17,624 nucleotides of DNA. Origin: Leptolinea sp. UBA1437. Its GTDB lineage: Bacteria > Chloroflexota > Anaerolineae > Anaerolineales > Anaerolineaceae. Below the pieces are notes generated by a model. The model did no database searches, was not told the origin of the DNA, and saw nothing but the letters and a program-made list of their open reading frames with translations. The first letter of the stretch is position 1; every line of letters begins with the position of its first letter. The stretch lies in assembly GCA_002329625.1 (NCBI GenBank), contig DCTP01000027.1, positions 1 through 17,624 of the forward strand, read 5' to 3'. A program made the translations under genes and the position numbers. Of the stretch, positions 1 through 7,443 are shown one piece after another.

Positions 1-1149
1 CTTGACAAAATCGAAGATATCTCTGTTGGCGAAAGACAACGAGTTGAAATTTTGAAGATGCTCTATCGAAACGTTGAAATTCTAATTTTGGACGAACCGA
101 CAGCCGTTCTGACGCCACAAGAGGCAGACGATCTGATTGTCAGCTTAAAAGAATTACGGAAACAAGGGAAAACGATCATTGAAATTACGCACAAACTTCG
201 CGAAGTAATGGAGCTTTCAGACAGTGTGACGGTGATGAAACTCGGTAAGGTGATCGGTAACGTAAAAACTTCCGAAACAAATGAGCAGGAACTTGCTCAG
301 ATGATGGTGGGCCGTGATGTGGTTCTTTCGGTAGCAAACAAGCATAAAACTGGCGGCAGTCAGAAAGAGATCTATCGCGTAAACAATCTTTGCACCGTAA
401 ATGAATATGGCAAGGAAGTGCTTCATAATATCAGTTTCTCCTTGAAAACAGGAGAAATTCTCGGCATTGCCGGTGTGGAAGGAAACGGCCAGACCGAATT
501 AGTGAATGTACTGACGGGTGTGATGGAAAGTACTTCAGGTACTGTAATAGCAAACGGTAAGGATATTACTAATAAATGGCCTGACGAGTTGCGAAAGAAC
601 GGGATTGCCATTATTCCGGAAGATCGTTTTGCTCAAGGACTTTGTCGTGGAATGGACCTTGCGCAAAATTGCATTGCGGGATACCACCGTCGTTCGGATG
701 TCTGCTCGAGAGGATTATTAAAGCGAGAGGTTATAGAAGAGAAGCGCGATCGCATGATCAGAGATTTTGATATTCGAGTCGCCGATCCCAATGGCCTCAT
801 CGATCAATTATCCGGAGGCAATGCCCAGAAAGTCATTGTCGCCAGAGAATTCGAAAGTAAGCCTCAGATTTTGATTGCCTGTCAACCGACACGTGGCGTG
901 GATGTCGGTTCGATTGAATTTATTCATACTCAACTGTTGAAATTTCGGGATGCCGGAAACGCAGTGCTGTTGATCTCGAGCGAACTTTCGGAGATTATGA
1001 GTCTTTCCGATCGGGTTCTCGTGATGTATAAAGGGGCAATTATCGGTGAGATCGATCCTCTGCATACCACACCGGAGGAAGTCGGGTTGTTGATGGCGGG
1101 AATTGAGATCAAACCACTCAGTGCGGAACAGAAAGTGAAACAAGATTAA
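1..1149 (+). CDS. Nucleoside-type ABC importer, double ATP-binding protein (5' partial)
   Basis: The reading frame is open from base 1, so the start lies left of the window and the first half of the first nucleotide-binding domain is missing. What remains opens with the domain 1 signature SVGERQRVEIL (bases 22-54) and Walker B ILILDEPTA. A complete second domain follows, with a Walker A-like GVEGNGQTEL (about 472-501), signature QLSGGNAQK and a Walker B region reading IACQPTRGVDVGSIEF. In domain 2 the Walker A lysine is Gln and the usual DEPTRG is CQPTRG. Both are normal in the tandem-ATPase class that includes YufO/NupA and RbsA, and the QPTRG.DVG.IEF stretch is typical of the BMP nucleoside subgroup. 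Its stop overlaps the next ATG by one base. It should energise import through the two permeases that follow. The BMP-type binding protein is expected just upstream, outside the window. Confidence 0.93.
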   Translation, partial: LDKIEDISVGERQRVEILKMLYRNVEILILDEPTAVLTPQEADDLIVSLKELRKQGKTIIEITHKLREVMELSDSVTVMKLGKVIGNVKTSETNEQELAQMMVGRDVVLSVANKHKTGGSQKEIYRVNNLCTVNEYGKEVLHNISFSLKTGEILGIAGVEGNGQTELVNVLTGVMESTSGTVIANGKDITNKWPDELRKNGIAIIPEDRFAQGLCRGMDLAQNCIAGYHRRSDVCSRGLLKREVIEEKRDRMIRDFDIRVADPNGLIDQLSGGNAQKVIVAREFESKPQILIACQPTRGVDVGSIEFIHTQLLKFRDAGNAVLLISSELSEIMSLSDRVLVMYKGAIIGEIDPLHTTPEEVGLLMAGIEIKPLSAEQKVKQD

Positions 1150-2255
1150 TGGAAACAACGAATCGGAAACAAAAATGGGCTTCTTTTGGTAGATCGTTGC
1201 TCAGCTCACTGGTGCCGGTCATTGCCGCATTTATCATCGGAGGGATTATTATCTCCCTACTCGGTGAAAATCCTTTTGCTACCTATTGGATTTTAATTTC
1301 CAAATCGCTGTTTACTGTCAAGGGCTTTGCTTATACGCTGCATAAAGCTGCCCCTTTGATTTTGACGGGCTTGGCTATTGCGGTAACCTTCAAGGCGAAT
1401 ATATTTAATATGGGCGTGGAAGGACAATTGCTGATCGGCGGTTTTTTTGCCGGTATTGCCGGCGCTTCTTTGACCGGCACATCTCCCGCCGTCACAAAGA
1501 TTATCTGCATGGCGGTCGGAATGGGCTGCGGTGTCCTTTTTGCGTTGATTCCGGCGGTTTTAAAAGCATATTTCAGAGTCAATGAAATGGTTGTGACATT
1601 AATGCTGAACTATGCCATGATAAAAATTCTCGAGTTTCTTGCGACAGGTGTTTTCCGAGATAACGGGTCCGGATATGTGACAACGCCAACAATCCAGGCC
1701 GGGGCTATGTTCCGACGCCTCGGCGGCTCGAAGTTGACGCCGTTTTTCTTTATTTCGTTGATTGTTTTTTTAATGATGTATTTTGTGATGAATCGTTCGG
1801 TACTCGGATATGAAATCAGAGCTATCGGATTGAACCCTGTGTTTGCGGAAGCGGCAAGCATGAAAGTCCGCAATAAGATTATTGAGATTATGGTTATCAG
1901 CGGCGCATTATCCGGATTGGCAGGCGCAGGCCAAATGATGAGTGATCAGTTCAAATATACACTGACCTTTTCCGGCACGCCTGGCCTCGGTTGGGATGGT
2001 ATGTTGGTTTCTTTGCTGGGCAAACATGATCCCGTAGGGATTTTGATTGCCGCGATTTTTTACAGTGCGCTGAAGACCGGCAGTGACAAAATAAACTTCT
2101 ATACCAATGTTCCGAAAGAAATTATAGCGGTTATTCAAAGCCTGATTATCCTTTTTTTGGCTGTTCAATTCTTTGATGAAAAGACGAATTTATTTGACAG
2201 TCTGAAGAAAAAAATAACCGGAAGAGATGAAACGACTGTGAAGGAGGAACTGTAA
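1149..2255 (+). CDS. Nucleoside-type ABC importer, permease 1 (YufP/NupB-like)
   Basis: This 368-residue polytopic membrane protein belongs to the BPD_transp_2 family. The N-terminal hydrophobic segment (about 20-38) is followed by the family-typical stretch TFKANIFNMGVEGQLLIGG (about 80-98). A cytoplasmic coupling region, RAIGLNPVFAEAASMKV, lies in the second half, and a further helix bundle ends in a short charged tail. Length and motif order match the longer permease of BMP-type nucleoside importers. The ATG shares one base with the stop of the ATPase gene, and its own stop shares one base with the next ATG, so translation is probably coupled. It would form a heterodimeric channel with the next gene product. 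The family carries nucleosides or nucleoside-like molecules; the actual substrate cannot be read from the sequence. Confidence 0.92.
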   Translation: METTNRKQKWASFGRSLLSSLVPVIAAFIIGGIIISLLGENPFATYWILISKSLFTVKGFAYTLHKAAPLILTGLAIAVTFKANIFNMGVEGQLLIGGFFAGIAGASLTGTSPAVTKIICMAVGMGCGVLFALIPAVLKAYFRVNEMVVTLMLNYAMIKILEFLATGVFRDNGSGYVTTPTIQAGAMFRRLGGSKLTPFFFISLIVFLMMYFVMNRSVLGYEIRAIGLNPVFAEAASMKVRNKIIEIMVISGALSGLAGAGQMMSDQFKYTLTFSGTPGLGWDGMLVSLLGKHDPVGILIAAIFYSALKTGSDKINFYTNVPKEIIAVIQSLIILFLAVQFFDEKTNLFDSLKKKITGRDETTVKEEL

Positions 2256-3172
2256 TGGATCTCCTGCAAAGTATCCTTTATGACATGGTCAATCACAGTA
2301 CGCCGATCATTCTTTGCGTAATCGGCGGTGTATTCGCCTATAAAGCGAATGTACTCAACATTGCGTTGGAAGGTATGATGCTCTGCGGCGCTTTTATAGT
2401 GATGTTGGTTGATTTTCTGACCGGAAATCTGGCACTTGCTGTTAGCGCTTCGATTTTATCGGTATTGTTACTGGGATTGATTTTTTCCTTCTTTGGAATT
2501 ACCTGCAAAGGAAATGTGATTGTGGTCGGTTTGGGTATTAATATGTTGGTATCGGCGATAGCCGGCTTCGTATTGAAGGTGATGAATTCTTCGAATATTC
2601 TGATTAATTCGCTGAAAGTAAGTGACTTTAAAATCAATATCCCGGTCATCGAGAATATTCCGATTCTCGGCAGTCTTCTGAGCGGTCATCCGCTGATTAC
2701 CTACCTCAGCTTTTTCGGTATTTTTTTGATGTGGCTGCTGATGTATAAGACGAAATTCGGCATTTATGTCCGTGTGGTCGGTGAAAACGAAGATGCGGCT
2801 CGCAGCTTGGGATTGAAAGTATCCTTCTATCGCTATATGGCTATCCTGATCGGTGCTTTTTGTTGTGCTCTTGCCGGCATTAACCTTTCTTTGGAAAGGT
2901 TGGGTTTATTTACGAATGATATGACTGCCGGACGCGGTTTTATAGCGATTGCGGCAATTTATTGCGGGCATGGCGATCCTCTCGTTTCGGCTGTCTATGC
3001 CATTATTTTTGGCTTGGCACGTTCGCTCTCTATCAATCTGAGCATTTTTGCGGGACCGGCTGCCGGCTTATTTGATGTCATTCCCTATGTTCTGATGACC
3101 ATTGTTTTGACGGTAGTGTCGATTTATCGTTATAAGAATATTAAGATAAGAGGCTTTCGTATCAATGAATAA
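2255..3172 (+). CDS. Nucleoside-type ABC importer, permease 2 (YufQ/NupC-like)
   Basis: This is a 305-residue membrane protein of the BPD_transp_2 family and partner of the preceding permease. It has a conserved early stretch ANVLNIALEGMMLCGAF (about 31-47), multiple hydrophobic helices, and a cytoplasmic loop reading VVGENEDAARSLGLKV that should contact the ATPase. Conserved glycine-rich residues follow (AAIYCGHGDPLVSA). An AGGAGGAACTGTA-like ribosome binding site sits just before the ATG at the end of the upstream gene. Its last 8 bases overlap the start of the hydrolase gene, which links the transporter physically to the catabolic enzymes and suggests that they handle the imported compound. 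Confidence 0.92.
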   Translation: MDLLQSILYDMVNHSTPIILCVIGGVFAYKANVLNIALEGMMLCGAFIVMLVDFLTGNLALAVSASILSVLLLGLIFSFFGITCKGNVIVVGLGINMLVSAIAGFVLKVMNSSNILINSLKVSDFKINIPVIENIPILGSLLSGHPLITYLSFFGIFLMWLLMYKTKFGIYVRVVGENEDAARSLGLKVSFYRYMAILIGAFCCALAGINLSLERLGLFTNDMTAGRGFIAIAAIYCGHGDPLVSAVYAIIFGLARSLSINLSIFAGPAAGLFDVIPYVLMTIVLTVVSIYRYKNIKIRGFRINE

Positions 3173-3731
3173 TACCGCACTGATAATTGTTGATATGGTC
3201 AAAGATTTTACCGACCCCGGCGGGTTGGTTTATTACCCGCAGAACCGAGAAATCCTTCCGAAAATAGCTGTCCTTCTTGAGGAAAGTCGGAATTTCGGAA
3301 AATTGATCATATTTTTGCAACATTGCTATCGGAAAGGAAAACCGGATAAAAATCTGCGAACAATGCGCCCCAATTGTATCGAAGGGACGGACGGCGATCA
3401 GATTGATCCGATGCTTCGGGTGGATCCGATCAAGGATTATGTTATTCGTAAACGACGCTACAGCGGTTTTTTCGGAACCGATCTGGATCTTGTTTTACGT
3501 GAAAATGAAATAAAAAATACAGTGATCGTCGGAACCAAAACAAACTGCTGTATTCGAGCAACGGTTACGGATGCGTACAATCTTGATTACAACGCCATTG
3601 TAATTCGTGATTGTGTGGCAACCGATTCAGAGGTTGTTAACCAAGTGCATCTCTCTGACATCGAAAAATATCTCGGCCGGGTCATTACGGCGGATGAATA
3701 TATCGCCGCATTAAAAGCGGGTGAATTATGA
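3165..3731 (+). CDS. Isochorismatase-family cysteine hydrolase
   Basis: This 188-residue alpha/beta protein has the three family catalytic positions: Asp10 in LIIVDMVKDF, a Lys at about 96 in VIRKRRYSGFFGTDLD, and Cys129 in GTKTNCCIRATVTDAY. The length is normal for the nicotinamidase/isochorismatase/ureidohydrolase family. Members mostly hydrolyse amides (nicotinamide, ureidoacrylate, carbamoyl groups), so an amide or carbamate bond in the imported molecule or its released base is the likely target. Nicotinamidase is one specific possibility, because phosphorolysis of nicotinamide riboside would release nicotinamide, but I saw no metal-binding DxHxxxH cluster to support it. The ATG lies inside the preceding permease gene, with AGAGG 11 bases upstream. 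The stop overlaps the kinase start by 4 bases. Family certain, substrate unknown. Confidence 0.9.
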   Translation: MNNTALIIVDMVKDFTDPGGLVYYPQNREILPKIAVLLEESRNFGKLIIFLQHCYRKGKPDKNLRTMRPNCIEGTDGDQIDPMLRVDPIKDYVIRKRRYSGFFGTDLDLVLRENEIKNTVIVGTKTNCCIRATVTDAYNLDYNAIVIRDCVATDSEVVNQVHLSDIEKYLGRVITADEYIAALKAGEL

Positions 3732-4696
3732 GCAACGGTCCTTTTGACTTACTGGTGAGCGGTTATGTAAGCATGGATCGTATCATCAAAATCAATTCCC
3801 CCGCACGGGTTGGTTATACATCGCTGATCACAAACCGGGATAATGCCAAAATCAATTACGGCGGGTGTCCGATCAATATTTGTGCCGCGCTGAATAAACT
3901 GGGGAAACGGGCGGTGCCGGTGATACGTGTCGGTGATGATTATGAAGAAATCGGCTTTCGGGATTTTCTGATACAATCCGGAATTCCTTTGGATGGGGTT
4001 GAGTTGGTTCCCAACGAAAAAACCTCCTGCTGTTATTTGGTGGAAAATCCGCAGGGAGAACATATCACCTTGTTTTATACCGGCGCGATGGATGCGAAAT
4101 ACAGTCGGCCGGTTCCGGATGAACTTATCAAACGAACAAAAATGGCATTGATTACAGTCGGAGCCAAACCCGATAACGAATATTTCCTTGAAAAAGTTCA
4201 AAAATATTCGGTCCCTTTGGTTTTCAGTATGAAGTCGGATCCGGATGCCTTTCCGAAAGAATTGTTAAGTGAGATTCTAAAAGAAAGTCTGATTATTTTT
4301 ATGAATGAATCGGAACGAAAAAGCATCGAAGCGCTGTTCGGTTTCGGCTCGATTACCGATTTGTTCTCCTTCGGAAAAGCGCAGATCTTGGTGACAACAT
4401 GCGGAGCCGCAGGCAGCCGGTATTTTTGGTCGAATAACGGTAATATCCGATCAGAGATGATTCCGGCTTGTCGACCCGATCAGGTGGTCGATACTACCGG
4501 ATCCGGAGATGCTTATTTGGCCGGTTTTATGTTGGGCTATCTGGATCGACGATCGATATTGGACTGTTGTCGGTATGGAAGTGTCTTGGCATCTTTTATT
4601 ATCGAGAAGGAAGGATGTTGTACCAATATTCCGACGATGCAACAGTTTATGGATCGCTATAATCGTTTCATCCGTGAACAAGAGGACCGGAAATAA
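3728..4696 (+). CDS. PfkB-family (ribokinase-like) sugar or nucleoside kinase
   Basis: This 322-residue kinase has both PfkB signatures. The N-terminal one is NYGGCPINICAALNKLG (43-59), where the Gly-Gly pair contacts the substrate. The C-terminal one is VVDTTGSGDAYLAGF (253-267), with the anion hole and the catalytic base Asp261. The start reads FDLLVSGYVSMDRI, normal for the fold. Family members phosphorylate ribose, fructose, 2-keto-3-deoxygluconate, adenosine, inosine or pseudouridine. Next to a nucleoside phosphorylase and a nucleoside importer, a sugar or nucleoside kinase is the natural reading: either the intact nucleoside is phosphorylated at the 5' position, or the freed sugar is. 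It is unusually rich in Cys (for example CC at 101-102, 280-281 and 297-298). It overlaps the upstream gene by 4 bases and the downstream gene by 1. Confidence 0.92.
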   Translation: MSNGPFDLLVSGYVSMDRIIKINSPARVGYTSLITNRDNAKINYGGCPINICAALNKLGKRAVPVIRVGDDYEEIGFRDFLIQSGIPLDGVELVPNEKTSCCYLVENPQGEHITLFYTGAMDAKYSRPVPDELIKRTKMALITVGAKPDNEYFLEKVQKYSVPLVFSMKSDPDAFPKELLSEILKESLIIFMNESERKSIEALFGFGSITDLFSFGKAQILVTTCGAAGSRYFWSNNGNIRSEMIPACRPDQVVDTTGSGDAYLAGFMLGYLDRRSILDCCRYGSVLASFIIEKEGCCTNIPTMQQFMDRYNRFIREQEDRK

Positions 4697-5445
4697 TGAA
4701 AACACTTTATATGAACGTAGACTCTACCGACATTGCGAAGAATGTTCTTTTCTCGGGTGATCCGTGGCGGGTCGAAACGGTTGCCGGATATTTGACCGAT
4801 CCCAAGAGAGTCGCTTTCAAGCGCGAATTCAACACTTATACCGGCACGTATAAGGGAATGCCGGTGACGGTAACTTCGACAGGCATCGGTGCACCCTCCG
4901 CTGCCATTGCAATGGAAGAGATGTATGAGGCCGGTATGGAAGTGGCAGTGCGAATGGGGACGGTTATGTCTTTACGGGAAGGAACGCTTGGCAAGTTCAT
5001 TATCCCTTATGCATCCATGCGAATGGAAAAAACCAGCGCTACTTATGTGCCGGAAGGATACCCGGCGGTAGCGGATTTGGACTTGGTTCAATGTATGAAT
5101 CAGACGGTTAAACGGATGGGGGGCGAATATATTAACGGAATTGGTTGCAGCATGGATGGCTTTTATTCGATGATGCATGACTCCCGTCTTTCAAAGGAAC
5201 TGAATATAGACATGTCCGTCATGTTCGAGAAACTTAAAAATATTCGAATTTGCGGCGTGGATATGGAGTCTTCCTGTATTTTAACCCTCGGACAACTGAT
5301 GGGTATCAAAGCCTGTGTTCTGACCATAGTCACTGTTTTGGAGAATCTGAAAGATGCATTGGAAGGAGAAGAACGGATCGCTGCAGAAGATCTTTTATGT
5401 CGCGTGGCGTTGGAAGGAATTTATAACTATCGTTACCATGTCTGA
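4696..5445 (+). CDS. Nucleoside phosphorylase (uridine phosphorylase-like, NP-I family)
   Basis: This 249-residue member of the PNP_UDP_1 family should cleave an N-glycosidic bond with phosphate to give free base and sugar 1-phosphate. Landmarks match E. coli Udp: the phosphate loop GDPWRV (21-26), STGIGAPSAAIAMEE (61-75), R86 and T89 in VRMGTV, a SMDGFY stretch (152-157) that corresponds to SSDTFY, and the ribose-binding DMES (189-192). The Udp motif Q-E-R that recognises uracil (just after the FY) is not visible; the stretch reads SMMHDSRLSKEL instead, so the base is probably not uracil. The AGAGGACC sequence upstream of the ATG can serve as ribosome binding site. The ATG overlaps the PfkB stop by one base. 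A 27-base gap to the next gene is the largest in this operon. Confidence 0.88.
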   Translation: MKTLYMNVDSTDIAKNVLFSGDPWRVETVAGYLTDPKRVAFKREFNTYTGTYKGMPVTVTSTGIGAPSAAIAMEEMYEAGMEVAVRMGTVMSLREGTLGKFIIPYASMRMEKTSATYVPEGYPAVADLDLVQCMNQTVKRMGGEYINGIGCSMDGFYSMMHDSRLSKELNIDMSVMFEKLKNIRICGVDMESSCILTLGQLMGIKACVLTIVTVLENLKDALEGEERIAAEDLLCRVALEGIYNYRYHV

Positions 5446-5472
5446 TTTGGCGGTTACGAAGAAGAGGAAAAT

Positions 5473-6270
5473 ATGACAGTTTGGGATGTATTTAGACAGA
5501 AAAGGCCGTTTATTATCGGCATGGTTCATTGCCAGCCGCTCTTGGGGACGCCCGGTTTTGACGGAAACTCACAGAATGTGCTTTATCGGGCGGTTCAGGA
5601 TGCCGTTACCCTTGAAAAAGCGGGTGTGGACGGCATTATGGTTGAAAATATGTGCGATGATCCGTTGGGAACACTGCTGACTTTGGAAGAAACAGTCGGT
5701 TTGACTGCCGTCGCAACGATGGTCAAACACGTGGTTGGGGATATACCTGTCGGGATCGACGCGGCTTTCTGTGATTGTAAGGCGTCTTTAGCGATTGCTA
5801 AAACGCTCGGCTGTCAATTTGTGCGAATTCCGGTTTTTGTGGATACGGTACTATATTCCGGAGGAGTAATCTATCCGTGTGCACATGATTGTATGTATTA
5901 TCGAAAACAAATCGGTGCGGAAGATGTGATGATTCTTGCGGATGTCCAGGTAAAACATACTCATATGCTGATGAAGGATATTTCTATCGAACAATCCGCA
6001 AAAGATGCAGTAGCCTGTGGGGCGGACGGCTTAATAGTTACCGGTACCGCTACAGGTGGAGAAACGCCGCTTGAGATGATCCGACGCGTGAAGGAAGTCG
6101 TCGACATTCCGGTTTTGGCGGGAAGCGGCGTGAACAGCCGAAATATCAAAGAACAGATGAGTGTTGCGGACGGGGCGATTGTCGGCACTGCTCTTAAAAA
6201 AGACGGAATATTGAAAAACCCGATTTCATTCGAATTGACATCGGAATTAATGAATAGTTTACGAAAATAA
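5473..6270 (+). CDS. BtpA/SgcQ-family TIM-barrel protein
   Basis: This 265-residue protein carries the full set of BtpA-family blocks: IIGMVHCQPLLGTPGF (14-29), DGIMVENMCDDP (53-64), IPVFVDTVLYSGGVIYP (119-135), ILADVQVKHTH (154-164), ADGLIVTGTATGGETP (184-199), VLAGSGVNSRN (214-224) and ADGAIVGTALKKDG (232-245). The last two resemble the phosphate-binding loops of (beta/alpha)8 barrels, so a phosphorylated substrate is likely. Founding members are the cyanobacterial photosystem I biogenesis factor BtpA and E. coli SgcQ from a sugar operon; the enzymatic reaction of the family is not firmly known to me. A photosystem role makes no sense here, and a sugar-phosphate lyase or isomerase role does. 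GAAGAGGAAA just upstream is a good ribosome binding site. Confidence 0.9.
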   Translation: MTVWDVFRQKRPFIIGMVHCQPLLGTPGFDGNSQNVLYRAVQDAVTLEKAGVDGIMVENMCDDPLGTLLTLEETVGLTAVATMVKHVVGDIPVGIDAAFCDCKASLAIAKTLGCQFVRIPVFVDTVLYSGGVIYPCAHDCMYYRKQIGAEDVMILADVQVKHTHMLMKDISIEQSAKDAVACGADGLIVTGTATGGETPLEMIRRVKEVVDIPVLAGSGVNSRNIKEQMSVADGAIVGTALKKDGILKNPISFELTSELMNSLRK

Positions 6271-6285
6271 AGGAAAACAGAGATC

Positions 6286-7440
6286 ATGATGCGACCAATG
6301 AAATTAGCGGGCAGCGAATTAATGTTCGGAAGAGGTTGCCTTGAGTATATCCACAAGATACCGGAAAAGCGGGTTTTTATTGTGATAGGCGGGTCCAGTA
6401 TGGAGAAAAACGGTATTCTTGCAAAAGTGGAAACCCTTTTTCATGATAACGGAGCGGAGACTGCTGTTTTTCGAGGAGTGGAACCCGATCCGTCATTTAA
6501 AACAGTGCTTAAAGGGGCGGGGGAAATGCTGAAATTTGAGCCGGATTTGATCGTCGGCTTGGGTGGCGGATCCGTAATGGATGCCGGGAAAGCCATGTGG
6601 GTTTGTTACGAGCATCCTGAAATTCAAACGCTGGATCAACTGTTGACGGCTAATCCTTTTCCGAAGTTGCGTAAGAAAGCACGTTATTTGTGTATTCCGA
6701 CAACAGCCGGTACCGCAAGCGAAGTTTCTCGTTCCGTCGTGATTACCGATGACGAAAAAGGGCTGAAACATGGGCTTGGCAACATGGAAATGATGCCAGA
6801 TATCGCAATTGATGATCCGGAAGTGACCGTTTTTCTGCCGCCTCATATAACTGCGGAAACCGGAATGGACGCTTTGACTCATGCGCTAGAAGCACTTGTC
6901 TCCAATCGGGCAAATTATTTGAGTGATATTCTGGCTATTCCGGCGGCTTTGGATATCATTCGAATGCTTCCGATCGCATACGCGAACGGAAAGGATATGG
7001 ATGCGCGTGAAATGATGCTGAATGCCTCAATGACAGCCGGTTTGGCTTTCACCAATGTATCTTTGGGAATCGTTCACTCATTGGCTCAGACAATCGGGGG
7101 TTATTTTCATATTTCTCACGGGCTTGCCGATGCGATCATCCTTCCCTATATCATTCGTTATAACGCTGCCGTCCCTTATGCGGATAAGAAATATCACGAC
7201 CTCGCTGCGAAATTCGGGAAAACGGATCTTTCCGAAATTGTTGACGATTTGAACCGTCGGCTACATATTCCGTCTACGCTGCGGGAACCCTTGCAAGAAG
7301 CGGCGCGTTTTGAATCTCTGATTCCGGAAATGGCTGTCACTGCGAAAAATGATGGATGCACAAAGACCAATCCGATCATACCCGACGTAAATGAATTTGC
7401 CGAATTGTTGAAACGCTGCTATTACGGTGAAGAGAAATAG
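6286..7440 (+). CDS. Iron-type (group III) alcohol dehydrogenase
   Basis: This 384-residue NAD(P)-dependent oxidoreductase of the Fe-ADH family has the cofactor loop GLGGGSVMDAGKA (91-103) and the second signature TTAGTASEVSRS (139-150). A complete metal-ligand set is visible: Asp195 and His199 in GMDALTHA, His264 in GIVHSLAQ and His278 in HISHGLAD. Length and domain order (Rossmann-like, then all-helical) are normal. It would interconvert an alcohol and an aldehyde or ketone. In this operon it probably reduces an aldehyde released by aldol cleavage, or oxidises a sugar-derived polyol. The start ATG-ATG-CGA leaves a choice of first or second Met; a ribosome binding site AAAGGAAAA lies about 10 bases upstream. 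The next gene begins 3 bases after its stop. Confidence 0.92.
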   Translation: MMRPMKLAGSELMFGRGCLEYIHKIPEKRVFIVIGGSSMEKNGILAKVETLFHDNGAETAVFRGVEPDPSFKTVLKGAGEMLKFEPDLIVGLGGGSVMDAGKAMWVCYEHPEIQTLDQLLTANPFPKLRKKARYLCIPTTAGTASEVSRSVVITDDEKGLKHGLGNMEMMPDIAIDDPEVTVFLPPHITAETGMDALTHALEALVSNRANYLSDILAIPAALDIIRMLPIAYANGKDMDAREMMLNASMTAGLAFTNVSLGIVHSLAQTIGGYFHISHGLADAIILPYIIRYNAAVPYADKKYHDLAAKFGKTDLSEIVDDLNRRLHIPSTLREPLQEAARFESLIPEMAVTAKNDGCTKTNPIIPDVNEFAELLKRCYYGEEK

Positions 7441-7443
7441 ATC

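Noticed and set aside
1..1149. Damaged ATPase because of Gln in the second Walker A
   Set aside because: Loss of that Lys and of the DEPTRG acid is normal for the second domain of this transporter class.
5473..6270. Photosystem I biogenesis role for the BtpA-family protein
   Set aside because: Nothing photosynthetic is in the window, and the operon context is catabolic.
5961..6356. 131-residue - strand ORF across the BtpA/Fe-ADH junction
   Set aside because: It is antisense to two well-supported genes and shows no recognisable motif or ribosome binding site.
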